17,219 nt of DNA from assembly GCA_021790135.1 (NCBI GenBank), contig JAJYIJ010000009.1:1-17219 (forward strand), read 5' to 3'. Source of the DNA: a bacterium (GTDB lineage: Bacteria > Patescibacteriota > Patescibacteriia > Magasanikbacterales > GWA2-37-8). The position numbers and the translations under genes are program-made. Shown here piece by piece: positions 6,728-14,267 of this stretch (positions within the stretch are counted from its first letter, which is position 1; every line of letters begins with the position of its first letter). The notes beneath the pieces were generated by a model. That model did not search any database. It had not been told where the DNA came from and worked only from the letters and a program-made list of their open reading frames with translations.

Positions 6728-7159
6728 ATGATCACTTTTGAAAAGCCCACAACTTTTTTTTCTCGTTTCGATGTCGTTGGGTGTTTTGTTCGCTCTGACG
6801 CTCAATTTCTTTTTCTTGAACGTCACCAGGATAAGCCACAAGGCCTGACGTGGTGTTTGCCCGGCGGCAAAGTAGATGTTGGAGAAACTATCGATGAAGC
6901 GATGGAGAGAGAATTAGCCGAAGAAACGAATATCATTGCCCTGCCGTCCACATTAAGCTATTTTACGACTGGCTACGTGTACTATGCCCAATACGATTAC
7001 ATCTATCATATTTTTACCTTAGAATTAAAAAGAAAACCAAAAATTAAAATAAACCCATCCGAACATAGGCAATTTGCATGGGTCACGCCGAAGGAAGCGC
7101 TGGCAATGGATTTCATTCCCGATCTGGATGCCTGCATTAAATTGCTTTTCAAAGTATAA
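6728..7159 (+). CDS. Nudix hydrolase (first of a tandem pair)
   Basis: This is a 143-aa cytoplasmic Nudix-fold enzyme expected to hydrolyse a nucleoside diphosphate linked to another moiety. The Nudix box runs from G47 to I69: GKVDVGETID, then the catalytic REL-x-EE at 61-66. The usual Gly near the end of the box is N68 (EETNI instead of EExGI), a tolerated but less common change. The pre-box GLTWCLPGG is typical. The aromatic-rich YVYYAQYDYIYH (83-94) may shape substrate binding. The substrate cannot be predicted; house-cleaning of oxidised nucleotides or NDP-sugars are options. It is separated by 20 bases from a second, dissimilar Nudix gene, so they are not a recent duplication. Confidence 0.92.
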   Translation: MITFEKPTTFFSRFDVVGCFVRSDAQFLFLERHQDKPQGLTWCLPGGKVDVGETIDEAMERELAEETNIIALPSTLSYFTTGYVYYAQYDYIYHIFTLELKRKPKIKINPSEHRQFAWVTPKEALAMDFIPDLDACIKLLFKV

Positions 7160-7179
7160 TTTTTCTTGAAACAAACACT

Positions 7180-7623
7180 ATGCGTTTTAGGATCTACGCC
7201 GCAGTCTATCTTATCTTGATCCGTGAGAATAAACTATTTCTTTTACGCCGGTTTAACACGGGTTGGATGGACGGTCATTTTACGATGCCTTCAGGGCATG
7301 TCGAGGCTGATGAAAAATTGACGGACGCCTTAATACGTGAAGCAAAGGAAGAGGCTGGAATAACCATTCATCCCGAAAATCTTACGATGGCACACGCCAT
7401 GCTTCGAAAATCAGAGAACGAACAGGAAACAAGAGAGTATGTTGATTTTTTCTTTACAGCCAAGGACTGGGAGGGAGAGGCACACAACGGTGAACCACAT
7501 AAATCCGATATTGCAGAGTGGTTTTCTCTTGATGCCCTACCAGAGACTTTGCTCCCGCATGTTCGTTTCGCCCTTCATGAAATCAATAAAAAAAATTATT
7601 TAAGCGAAGTTGGCTGGAATTAA
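7180..7623 (+). CDS. Nudix hydrolase (second of a tandem pair)
   Basis: This 147-aa protein has a complete Nudix box: G39, E45 and REAKEEAGI at 53-61. The preceding GHFTMPSGHVE is typical of MutT-like Nudix proteins that act on (d)NTPs or related compounds. The N-terminal strand (YAAVYLILIRENKLFLLRR) opens the fold directly, with no extra domain. It is probably cytoplasmic and co-transcribed with the Nudix gene before it, since the gap is only 20 bases. Its stop codon is seven bases before the start chosen for the next gene, suggesting the operon continues into the secreted glycosidase. Substrate is not identifiable from sequence. Confidence 0.93.
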   Translation: MRFRIYAAVYLILIRENKLFLLRRFNTGWMDGHFTMPSGHVEADEKLTDALIREAKEEAGITIHPENLTMAHAMLRKSENEQETREYVDFFFTAKDWEGEAHNGEPHKSDIAEWFSLDALPETLLPHVRFALHEINKKNYLSEVGWN

Positions 7624-7630
7624 AACTAAC

Positions 7631-9004
7631 ATGAAAAATATATACTCTGTCACAATTACATTTTTCTCGGTGTTTCTTTTTAGCGGTTTCTTTATTTTCG
7701 GCACGCCGGCGATTTCCGCCTCCTGCCCCCTCGCACCGGGAGCGTACAAGGCGAGTGACAGCCCAGCAGTTTATCAAGTGAATTCTTCCTGCACCAAACA
7801 AGCTTTTGCTGATCGAAACGCCTTTTTTGAACGCTTTTCTTCCTGGCACGATATCACGCATGTCAACGCTCAATCCTTGGAAGCAATCCCCGACGGAACG
7901 CCCTTTTTACTCGAAGCAACAAATACAAATTGTCCGCTCACGCCAGGTCAAGCCTACAAAAGTGCAGATGGTCCCGCAGTGTACCAAATAACAAGCCAGT
8001 GCACCAAGCAAGCTTTTGCGGATAAAGCGGCTTTTTTGCAGCATTTTTCTTCCTGGCACGATGTTCACCGCGTGGACAGTGCGTTATTGACGACCGTGAC
8101 CGATGATGCAAATTTTTTAATACAAGACACCAAAGAAACGACTCCAGCCCCGGCAGCGGTTGTTGCAGTGCCACCGGTAACAAGCACACCAAACAACAAA
8201 CCAAGTATTTCTCTTCCCCCTTTGCCACCAGAGGCGGCTCAATCTGCCACCAGTACGAATACCAGTACTAATGAAAATGCGACAAACAACACCACATGGA
8301 AACCGTCAATCGGGCAAACTATTCAAATTCAATATGAAGGGAAATTAGATGAAACTGTTCCGGCTGATATCTATGATATCGATGGTCTTGATAGCTCTGC
8401 CGCTTTAATTTCTAATTTGCACGCCAAAGGGCGACGCGTCTTTTGCTATATTGATGTTGGCACCTGGGAAAATTGGCGCGATGATAAAAAATCGTTTCCG
8501 GTGAGCGTTCTTGGCAAAAGCGATAGCGGTTGGAGCGGCGAACGTTGGCTCGACATTCGACAGCTGAACATAGTCCAACCAATTATGAAGAAGCGTTTTG
8601 AAATTGCCAAAGATAAGGGCTGTGATGGCATTGACCCGGATAACATGGATGGTTTCGATAATAAGACTGGTTTCTCAATCACGGCCGCAGACCAACTGAA
8701 ATACAACGCGTGGATAGCAGAGGCGGTTCACCAATTAGGTATGAGTGTTGGTTTGAAAAATGATGAAACCCAGGTCGCCAGTTTACTCCCCGATTTTGAC
8801 TGGTCTTTGATTGAAGATTGTTCCCTCTATGGCTGGTGCGCCAACATGAAACCGTTTGTTGCTGAGGGCAAACCGGTGTTTCAAATCGAGTATACCGATA
8901 GCCATATTGCCCTTACTAAATTTTGTCCGACAGCAAAAGCAGATCAGTTCACGGCCATTTTAAAACACCGCAGTTTAGACAGCTGGATTGAAACGTGCAA
9001 CTAG
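7631..9004 (+). CDS. secreted GH114-like glycoside hydrolase with two N-terminal CPR-type repeats
   Basis: The protein is 457 aa from the ATG at 7631; an upstream ATG at 7610 would add seven residues before the signal peptide and overlap the Nudix gene. The signal peptide is 1-30 (cut after AISA). Two repeats, about 32-94 and 101-163, share CPLxPG, YK, PAVYQ, CTKQAFAD and FSSWHD. A Pro/Thr/Ser/Asn linker (about 165-225) leads to a GH114-type TIM-barrel domain (about 226-457) with ADIYDIDGLDS, VFCYIDVGTWE, GCDGIDPDNMDGF and FQIEYTD. Characterised GH114 enzymes are endo-alpha-1,4-polygalactosaminidases; D335 or D337 and E420 are plausible catalytic acids by position. It probably acts outside the cell on amino-sugar polymers, held by the repeats. 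The ROK kinase starts one base after its stop. Confidence 0.88.
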   Translation: MKNIYSVTITFFSVFLFSGFFIFGTPAISASCPLAPGAYKASDSPAVYQVNSSCTKQAFADRNAFFERFSSWHDITHVNAQSLEAIPDGTPFLLEATNTNCPLTPGQAYKSADGPAVYQITSQCTKQAFADKAAFLQHFSSWHDVHRVDSALLTTVTDDANFLIQDTKETTPAPAAVVAVPPVTSTPNNKPSISLPPLPPEAAQSATSTNTSTNENATNNTTWKPSIGQTIQIQYEGKLDETVPADIYDIDGLDSSAALISNLHAKGRRVFCYIDVGTWENWRDDKKSFPVSVLGKSDSGWSGERWLDIRQLNIVQPIMKKRFEIAKDKGCDGIDPDNMDGFDNKTGFSITAADQLKYNAWIAEAVHQLGMSVGLKNDETQVASLLPDFDWSLIEDCSLYGWCANMKPFVAEGKPVFQIEYTDSHIALTKFCPTAKADQFTAILKHRSLDSWIETCN

Positions 9005-9005
9005 T

Positions 9006-9707
9006 ATGGTAGACGCGCTCGGCATCGATATCGGCGGCACAAAAATTCGGGCAGTTTTGCTGCGCCAGAAACGAATTTTAAAAGTAATGGAGATAAAAAC
9101 GCCAGTGAGTTTAGAAAAATTTGTTGCAGCGCTTAAAAAAATACTGCTGTGGGCCGACGGTAAAAAGCTTCACGTTGGTATCGCCGTGCCTGGCGTCGTA
9201 CAGGGCAGCTCGGCATTATTTTGCCCTAATATTGGTTACCTTAAAAATTTCAATTTCCGGACTGTCATCCCCAAAACGCTGCCGCTCTTTGTTGATCACG
9301 ATGCTCGCTGTTTTCTTCGGTCTGAACATGCAGTCGGTGCCGCTCAGGGCCGTTCGCGTATCTTCGGGCTAATTTTGGGCACCGGCATCGGCCGTGCGTA
9401 TCTGGACGAGGATGAGCCGGCTATTATTCAGGCTTTCGAAAAAGAAGAACTGTGGGAAAAAGAGTATATCCATTTGCGCAAAAAAGCCCCCAATCAAACT
9501 CTGGCCACTTTTTTAGCGGACCATGCACTCCCCCTTATCCACTCCTATAATGCTACCAACCTTCTGATCGGCGGCGGGGTATTGTTGCGTCCAAATTTTT
9601 TCACAAAATTGCGTCAAGAATTTAGAAAAGCAGATCCTAAGTTAGTAATTTTTCGCAGTCGTTTTAAAAAAAATGGGGTGGCGTATGGGGCGGCCACTGG
9701 GGCCTAG
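9006..9707 (+). CDS. short ROK-family sugar kinase-like protein
   Basis: The protein is 233 aa from the ATG at 9006, one base after the previous stop. An ATG at 8988 would add six residues and overlap the upstream gene; the fold begins at LGIDIGGTK, so the shorter form is preferred. ATP-binding DIGGTK is at 8-13, VPGVVQG at 61-67, the probable catalytic Asp in DHDA (97-100; usually NDA), LGTGIG at 124-129 and LIGGGVL at 187-193. Family members are normally about 290-320 aa. Here the zinc-binding region (H...CxCGxxGC) after GTGIG is missing, replaced by an acidic stretch. It may phosphorylate a sugar released by the adjacent GH114 enzyme, but loss of the zinc site makes specificity and activity uncertain. 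Confidence 0.85.
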   Translation: MVDALGIDIGGTKIRAVLLRQKRILKVMEIKTPVSLEKFVAALKKILLWADGKKLHVGIAVPGVVQGSSALFCPNIGYLKNFNFRTVIPKTLPLFVDHDARCFLRSEHAVGAAQGRSRIFGLILGTGIGRAYLDEDEPAIIQAFEKEELWEKEYIHLRKKAPNQTLATFLADHALPLIHSYNATNLLIGGGVLLRPNFFTKLRQEFRKADPKLVIFRSRFKKNGVAYGAATGA

Positions 9708-9774
9708 GGGCAACCTAATTTTAGCTTATTTTAGTCATTTTTTCTGATTTGACCTGTCCAAGTAGGTTTTTTAG

Positions 9775-9783
9775 TGTTATACT
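9775..9783 (+). promoter_or_regulatory. extended -10 of the T6P synthase gene
   Basis: TG-T-TATACT lies 37 bases before the ATG at 9821. There is no strong -35 at the right distance (TTGACC at 9749-9754 is 23 bases away), which fits an extended -10 promoter. GGAGG (9813-9817) three bases before the ATG is the clearest Shine-Dalgarno sequence in the window. Confidence 0.4.
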
Positions 9784-9820
9784 TTGAAAACGTATTAAAA
9801 ATATTTTCAATTGGAGGCCT

Positions 9821-12046
9821 ATGAAACGAGTTTTTTCTTTTATTTTAGGGGCGATCGTTTTGGCAAGTGTTATAATACTCGGTCTCACCTACCAACAGGC
9901 AACTGAGCAACGGAGCTCACTTGTTAACGATCTTGAACGAAGAACGGCTTTGCTTTCCGATAGTTTAAAAGAGTCAATTCGGCCTCTAGTTTTAACAACG
10001 GCCACCTCGAGTATGGTGGCCGAATTGAATAAGTTTGCCGGGCGCGAGGACTTGGTCGGTTTGGCAATTTATAACCCTCAGGGCGGCCTTTACGCTACGT
10101 CAACTGGGCTTAATGCTGCCCTTACGGCAGACCCGACGTTGGCTGAGCACGCCATGTATGATGATGAACGGAAAAATGACTTTCTCGCTAGCAAACAAGG
10201 GAATATTTCTATCACTGCCACCCCGATCAACCAAGGTGACAATATTATTGCTGCGCTCGTCGTCTACCAACATGCGGATTATATTGATGTGGCCATAAAA
10301 CAAACATGGAATTCCAGTGTCTTGCGTCTTCTCATCATTTCACTTCTTTTTGCCGTCGCCCTTCTTTTAATTATTCGCTGGATTATTTACGAACCGATCG
10401 CCCACATGGCCGAGGCCATTCGACAGACACGAACGGGCACCGCCCCTAATACTTCGGCTTTGCTCAATAAGAGCCACGCCTTTTTTCGACCGATTGCCAA
10501 TGAAATTTCAAAAATGTCGCAAAGTTTGGTTTTGGCGCGCAATGTCGCGAGTGAGGAAGCTCGTCTGCGACTGGAGAAACTGGATTCACCCTGGACAGCG
10601 GAACGTCTTAAAGAATTTTTTAAGGCATATTTTAAAGATCGTCAAATCGTGGTCATCTCCAACCGAGAACCTTATATCCATCGAAAAATAAAAAACGACA
10701 TTGAGGTTCAAATCCCAGCAAGCGGTATGATCACCGCTTTAGAGCCGATTATGGAGTCATGCGGCGGTCTGTGGCTGGCCCAGGGCAGCGGCAACGCCGA
10801 TCATGAGGTTGTTGATAAAAATGGTAAAATTCAAGTTCCTCCTGACGATCCCAAATATACTTTGAAACGCATCTGGCTGACGCCTGAGGAAGTGCAGGGT
10901 TTCTATGTTGGCTTTTCAAATGAAGCTCTTTGGCCACTATGCCATCTTTCATTTACACGCCCTATTTTCCGTGAAGAAGACTGGACCGAATATCGCAAGG
11001 TCAACGGCAAATTCGCCCAAGCACTTTTGAAAGAAATTAAACATTTTACGCGGCCGATAATTCTCATCCAAGATTATCACTTCGCTCTTCTGCCAGCTAT
11101 GATTAAACATAGCCGTCCCGATGCTGAAATCGCTCTCTTCTGGCATATTCCGTGGCCTAATGTTGAAAGCTTCAGTATTTGCCCTTGGCGTAAGGAAATC
11201 TTGGAAGGCATGCTTGGCGCTGATGTGGTTGGTTTCCACACGCAACAATATTGTAATAATTTTCTCGAAACGGTGGGAAAAGAAATTGAATCACTAGTTG
11301 ATCTGGAAAAATTTTCTGTTACTCACAATGGCCACATGGCTTTTATTAAACCATTCCCCATTAGCGTTGCTTTCCCAACGACGCCCGTCGAAACCTCTGA
11401 GGAGACACGGCCACCTCTGCTTGATTCTCTCGGAATAAAAACAAAGCACCTCGGAATTGGTGTCGACCGCATGGACTACACCAAAGGAATTATTGAGCGT
11501 CTGCGGGGAATTGAATTCTTTTTTAAAGCTTATCCGGAATATAAAGGGAAATTTACTTTTCTGCAGATTGCCCCGCCCAGTCGTGAAAAAGTGAAAAGAT
11601 ACCGCGAATTTGGTCAAGAAGTGGATGATGAAGCGGTTCGAATTAACCAAGAACTCGCTGAGGCCGGTTGGACACCGATCGTACTGCTGCGCGAGCATCA
11701 CACCCACGAAGAAATCTATCCTCTCTATCGCGCGGCGGATCTTTGTCTTGTCACTTCCTTAAGCGACGGAATGAATTTGGTCGCCAAAGAATTCGTTTCC
11801 GCCAGAACTGACGAGGCCGGCGTTCTCGTTTTAAGCAAATTTACGGGTGCTTCGCGTGATCTTACCGACGCATTAATAATCAATCCCTATAGTGCCGAGG
11901 ATACGGCTGAGGCGCTCCACAGTGCCTTGACCATGACAGCGGCTGAACAACATCGCCGAATGAAGAAAATGCGCGCGACTTTGAAAAATTACACTATTTA
12001 TCGTTGGGCAGCAGAATTGCTTAAAGCAGTAACAAATTTAAGTTGA
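9821..12046 (+). CDS. otsA: membrane-tethered trehalose-6-phosphate synthase with sensor-like N-terminus
   Basis: This 741-aa fusion has a TM helix at 5-23, an extracytoplasmic domain of about 140 residues (25-165), a second TM at 167-187, a HAMP-like helical linker (about 188-250), then a full GT20 domain (about 275-741). The GT20 part has ISNREPY, PASGMITALEPIM, IQDYHFALLP (QDYH 417-420), WHIPWPN, GVDRMDYTKG (R550 and K555, matching E. coli OtsA R262/K267) and LSDGMNLVAKE (D649, E657). It should make trehalose-6-phosphate from a nucleotide-glucose and glucose-6-phosphate on the inner face of the membrane. E. coli OtsA is soluble and about 470 aa, so the first 270 residues are an addition that looks like a chemoreceptor or histidine-kinase input. 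No T6P phosphatase gene is nearby. A related GT20 product such as glucosylglycerol phosphate is possible. Confidence 0.92.
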   Translation: MKRVFSFILGAIVLASVIILGLTYQQATEQRSSLVNDLERRTALLSDSLKESIRPLVLTTATSSMVAELNKFAGREDLVGLAIYNPQGGLYATSTGLNAALTADPTLAEHAMYDDERKNDFLASKQGNISITATPINQGDNIIAALVVYQHADYIDVAIKQTWNSSVLRLLIISLLFAVALLLIIRWIIYEPIAHMAEAIRQTRTGTAPNTSALLNKSHAFFRPIANEISKMSQSLVLARNVASEEARLRLEKLDSPWTAERLKEFFKAYFKDRQIVVISNREPYIHRKIKNDIEVQIPASGMITALEPIMESCGGLWLAQGSGNADHEVVDKNGKIQVPPDDPKYTLKRIWLTPEEVQGFYVGFSNEALWPLCHLSFTRPIFREEDWTEYRKVNGKFAQALLKEIKHFTRPIILIQDYHFALLPAMIKHSRPDAEIALFWHIPWPNVESFSICPWRKEILEGMLGADVVGFHTQQYCNNFLETVGKEIESLVDLEKFSVTHNGHMAFIKPFPISVAFPTTPVETSEETRPPLLDSLGIKTKHLGIGVDRMDYTKGIIERLRGIEFFFKAYPEYKGKFTFLQIAPPSREKVKRYREFGQEVDDEAVRINQELAEAGWTPIVLLREHHTHEEIYPLYRAADLCLVTSLSDGMNLVAKEFVSARTDEAGVLVLSKFTGASRDLTDALIINPYSAEDTAEALHSALTMTAAEQHRRMKKMRATLKNYTIYRWAAELLKAVTNLS

Positions 12047-12121
12047 GTGAGAGAATTGGATGACGTGTTCATTGGAGTGGCAGCAACAGCATTTTTACGT
12101 ATGTTTTTCGTTTAAAACACC

Positions 12122-13015
12122 ATGAAACACACTAATACATTCATTGGAAACCTGGCGATATTCGGCGAAGCGAGCTTGTGGGGATTATTTCCGGTTATTA
12201 CCACTATCTCCTTCTCCCACGTCTCGCCGGTCACCTCCCTTTTGATCACCATCCTCTTTGCCGCGCTTTTTCTTGGTTTGTGGCTTCTGGCCTCAGGGCG
12301 CTGGCGCGAACTCCTCATTAAGGCTGCCTGGCCGGATATTTTGGCTGCTGCCTTTTTTCTCGCTGTCCTCTACTATGGCTTTTATTTTCTGGGTTTAGCG
12401 CATACGACGCCGAACAATGCCGCGATTGTGGCATTACTGGAAGTGCTTTTTAGTTATTTACTCTTTAATATCTGGAGAAAGGAATATTTTTCGACTAATT
12501 CAATCCTCGGCGCTCTGCTTATGGTCATCGGTGCTGCCATAATTTTGTTGCCGAAAGTTTCCACTGTACACTCCGGAGATTTTCTCGTCATGGCAGCGGC
12601 AACATCGGCACCGTTTGGTAATTTATTTCAGCAACGAGCCAGAAAAAAAATCAGCAGTCTTACCCTTATTTTTGCTCGTTATTTTCTTGCTTTGCCTTTT
12701 TTATTTCTACTTAATTATTTTTTTGGCGGGCCGCCAAACTGGTCACAAATTTATATGGCACTGCCGGCTTTAGCCGTGACCGGCTGCGCTCTACTTGGTT
12801 TGGCAAAAATATTTTGGATTGAAGGCATCCATCGAATTCCAGTGACGCACGCAGTAGCTCTTTCCAGCATCTCCGTGCTGTTTACGCTGGCATTTTCCTA
12901 TATTTTTTTACACCTGCCTATAACCCTTTCGCAACTTCTTGCTGGAATCCCCATTTTTATCGGCGTACTCCTTCTCACCAGAAAACAGACGGCAGCCATG
13001 CCGATAAAAATCTGA
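12122..13015 (+). CDS. EamA/DMT-family transporter
   Basis: This 297-aa integral membrane protein has about ten hydrophobic helices in two EamA halves, the standard size for the drug/metabolite transporter superfamily. The first half has GEASLWGLFPV and the typical TTPNNAAIVALLEVLFSYLL, followed by GALLMVIGAAIILLP. The second half ends with IPVTHAVALSSISVLFTLAFSYIFL and AGIPIFIGVLLL. It probably exports or imports a small metabolite; the substrate is unknown. It lies 75 bases after the T6P synthase with no terminator between, so it may be read from the same promoter. It converges on greA with a gap of 13 bases. The ATG has no Shine-Dalgarno sequence. Confidence 0.93.
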   Translation: MKHTNTFIGNLAIFGEASLWGLFPVITTISFSHVSPVTSLLITILFAALFLGLWLLASGRWRELLIKAAWPDILAAAFFLAVLYYGFYFLGLAHTTPNNAAIVALLEVLFSYLLFNIWRKEYFSTNSILGALLMVIGAAIILLPKVSTVHSGDFLVMAAATSAPFGNLFQQRARKKISSLTLIFARYFLALPFLFLLNYFFGGPPNWSQIYMALPALAVTGCALLGLAKIFWIEGIHRIPVTHAVALSSISVLFTLAFSYIFLHLPITLSQLLAGIPIFIGVLLLTRKQTAAMPIKI

Positions 13016-13028
13016 CTTCCTGGCCTTT

Positions 13029-13532
13029 CTATTCGTTCTCCACCAAAATAATTTTATATTTTGATTCACGTTCGGCTATTTTAACACGAACAATTTCTCC
13101 TGTCCGGTGACCGAGCAAAGCCTGACCCAATGGTGACTGATGAGAAATAACGCCTCCGCCGGGATTCGTTTCTGAGGGGCCTAAAATATGAAAGATCTTT
13201 TGGCGGCCTTCCCGCTCCACCGTAACAATACTTCCCAACTGAATCACTTTCGATCCTTGGACTGGTTTAATGATGACGGCTCGATTGAGTAAACTCTCAA
13301 GGCGGAGAATTTCGTTGTTCAGTCCCCGCAAGCGGCCCTTCGCCAGTTGGTATTCGGCATTTTCAGAAAAATCTCCCAACTCCGCCAAGCGGGCTACTTC
13401 AGCAGCCAAAGCCGGCCGTCTTTTTTTGAGTCGATCGACCTTCTCGGCCATTTCAGAATATTTGAGCTCAGACACATTCGGGTCCTGAAGTTGGCTACTG
13501 AATTTTCCAGGTTTTCGATAGGGAACTTGCAT
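13029..13532 (-). CDS. greA: transcription elongation factor GreA
   Basis: This 167-aa protein rescues backtracked RNA polymerase by stimulating transcript cleavage. The coiled-coil N-terminal domain (about 23-90) carries the tip motif GDFSENAEY (53-61), with D54 and E57 equivalent to the acidic pair D41/E44 of E. coli GreA, so it should be active. The C-terminal FKBP-like domain (about 95-167) has LGPSETNPGGG and ISHQSPLGQALLGH. The first 13 residues or so (MQVPYRKPGKFSS) extend beyond the usual GreA start, a form I associate with CPR genomes. It has its own promoter, divergent from the DedA gene, and GGGAG 11 bases before the ATG. Confidence 0.96.
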   Translation of the reverse strand: MQVPYRKPGKFSSQLQDPNVSELKYSEMAEKVDRLKKRRPALAAEVARLAELGDFSENAEYQLAKGRLRGLNNEILRLESLLNRAVIIKPVQGSKVIQLGSIVTVEREGRQKIFHILGPSETNPGGGVISHQSPLGQALLGHRTGEIVRVKIAERESKYKIILVENE

Positions 13533-13552
13533 AATTGTTTTTTCTCCCAGCT

Positions 13553-13581
13553 AGTATACTGTAAACTTAATTTTAAGACAA
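13553..13581 (-). promoter_or_regulatory. promoter of greA
   Basis: On the minus strand, TTGTCT (13576-13581) is followed after 17 bases by TATACT (13553-13558). It lies 20 bases upstream of the ATG, and GGGAG (13544-13548) falls close to the expected transcript start. Confidence 0.5.
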
Positions 13582-13616
13582 TTCGGTTGACTTTTGTTTT
13601 TTCGTTTAAAAATCTA

Positions 13617-13645
13617 TGGACTTTCTATTCAAAAAATGCTATGCT
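13617..13645 (+). promoter_or_regulatory. promoter of the DedA-GT2 operon
   Basis: TGGACT (13617-13622), a 17-base spacer, then TATGCT (13640-13645) with an extended -10 TGC (13637-13639). Initiation near 13652 supports the ATG at 13674 over the earlier in-frame ATG at 13641, which lies inside the -10. Confidence 0.5.
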
Positions 13646-13673
13646 TTTTGGTATATTCTTAGTCTCACCACCT

Positions 13674-14267
13674 ATGTTTTGGAGCGGAATTCTCGCGTGG
13701 CTGGCTCACTATAAATACGTTCTCATTTTTTTTCTTACGCTCGTCCAGGGACCGGTGGTGATGACAATGTCCGGGTTTTTACTACGGCTCGGCACGGTTG
13801 ACTTCTTGCCCGTGTACATTGTTTTGATGGCGGCTGATCTCACTGGCGATTGTATTTGGTATGCAATTGGCTATTACTACGCCCGTCCTTTTGCCCGTAA
13901 ATACGGCCATTTCATCGGCCTGACTGAAAATGCTTTGGCAAAAACTGAACACGTTTTTCAAAAATATCATAATCGCATTCTGTTTCTCTCAAAAATTACG
14001 ATGGGCTTCGGGTTTGCCCTGGTAGTTTTAGTCACGGCAGGCATGACCCGAGTTCCTTTTAAAAAATACTTCGCTTTTAATGCTCTCGGGGAAATTATCT
14101 GGACTGGATTTCTTTTAGCCATTGGCTATTTCTATGGCAACGTCTATTTAACCATTAATAAGGATCTACGGTGGCTCTCCCTTGGTGTTTTTATCGTAAT
14201 TTTGCTCGGTATTTTTTATGGTCTGAATCGCTTTTTGAAAATGCGTGAAATGCAGGACCAATTATGA
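13674..14267 (+). CDS. DedA/SNARE-associated family membrane protein
   Basis: The protein is 197 aa from the ATG at 13674. The frame stays open upstream, but those codons overlap the promoter and the antisense of greA, and the family's normal size fits this start. Hydrophobic helices lie at about 15-37, 45-66, 103-123, 138-155 and 167-183. Family features include GPVVMTMSGFLLRLG, the LTGDCIWYAIGYYYA segment and TAGMTRVPFKKYF. DedA proteins are linked to lipid-carrier or phospholipid flipping and membrane homeostasis. Usually conserved charged residues differ: the N-terminal Glu is Gln (Q25) and the Gly-Arg of the GRF/R motif is S106-K107. The stop overlaps the next start as ATGA, showing translational coupling to a glycosyltransferase. 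Confidence 0.88.
   Translation: MFWSGILAWLAHYKYVLIFFLTLVQGPVVMTMSGFLLRLGTVDFLPVYIVLMAADLTGDCIWYAIGYYYARPFARKYGHFIGLTENALAKTEHVFQKYHNRILFLSKITMGFGFALVVLVTAGMTRVPFKKYFAFNALGEIIWTGFLLAIGYFYGNVYLTINKDLRWLSLGVFIVILLGIFYGLNRFLKMREMQDQL

Noticed and set aside
9752..9772. Small ACCT/AGGT hairpin followed by a T run after the ROK gene
   Set aside because: Only four base pairs with an eight-base loop; too weak to call a terminator.
12060..12125. 21-aa frame overlapping the DMT start by ATGA
   Set aside because: Weak start context, no similarity to known leader peptides, and such short frames are common by chance.
13347..13673. Long N-terminal extension of the DedA frame
   Set aside because: It is antisense to greA and covers the DedA promoter; the family's normal size fits a start at 13674.
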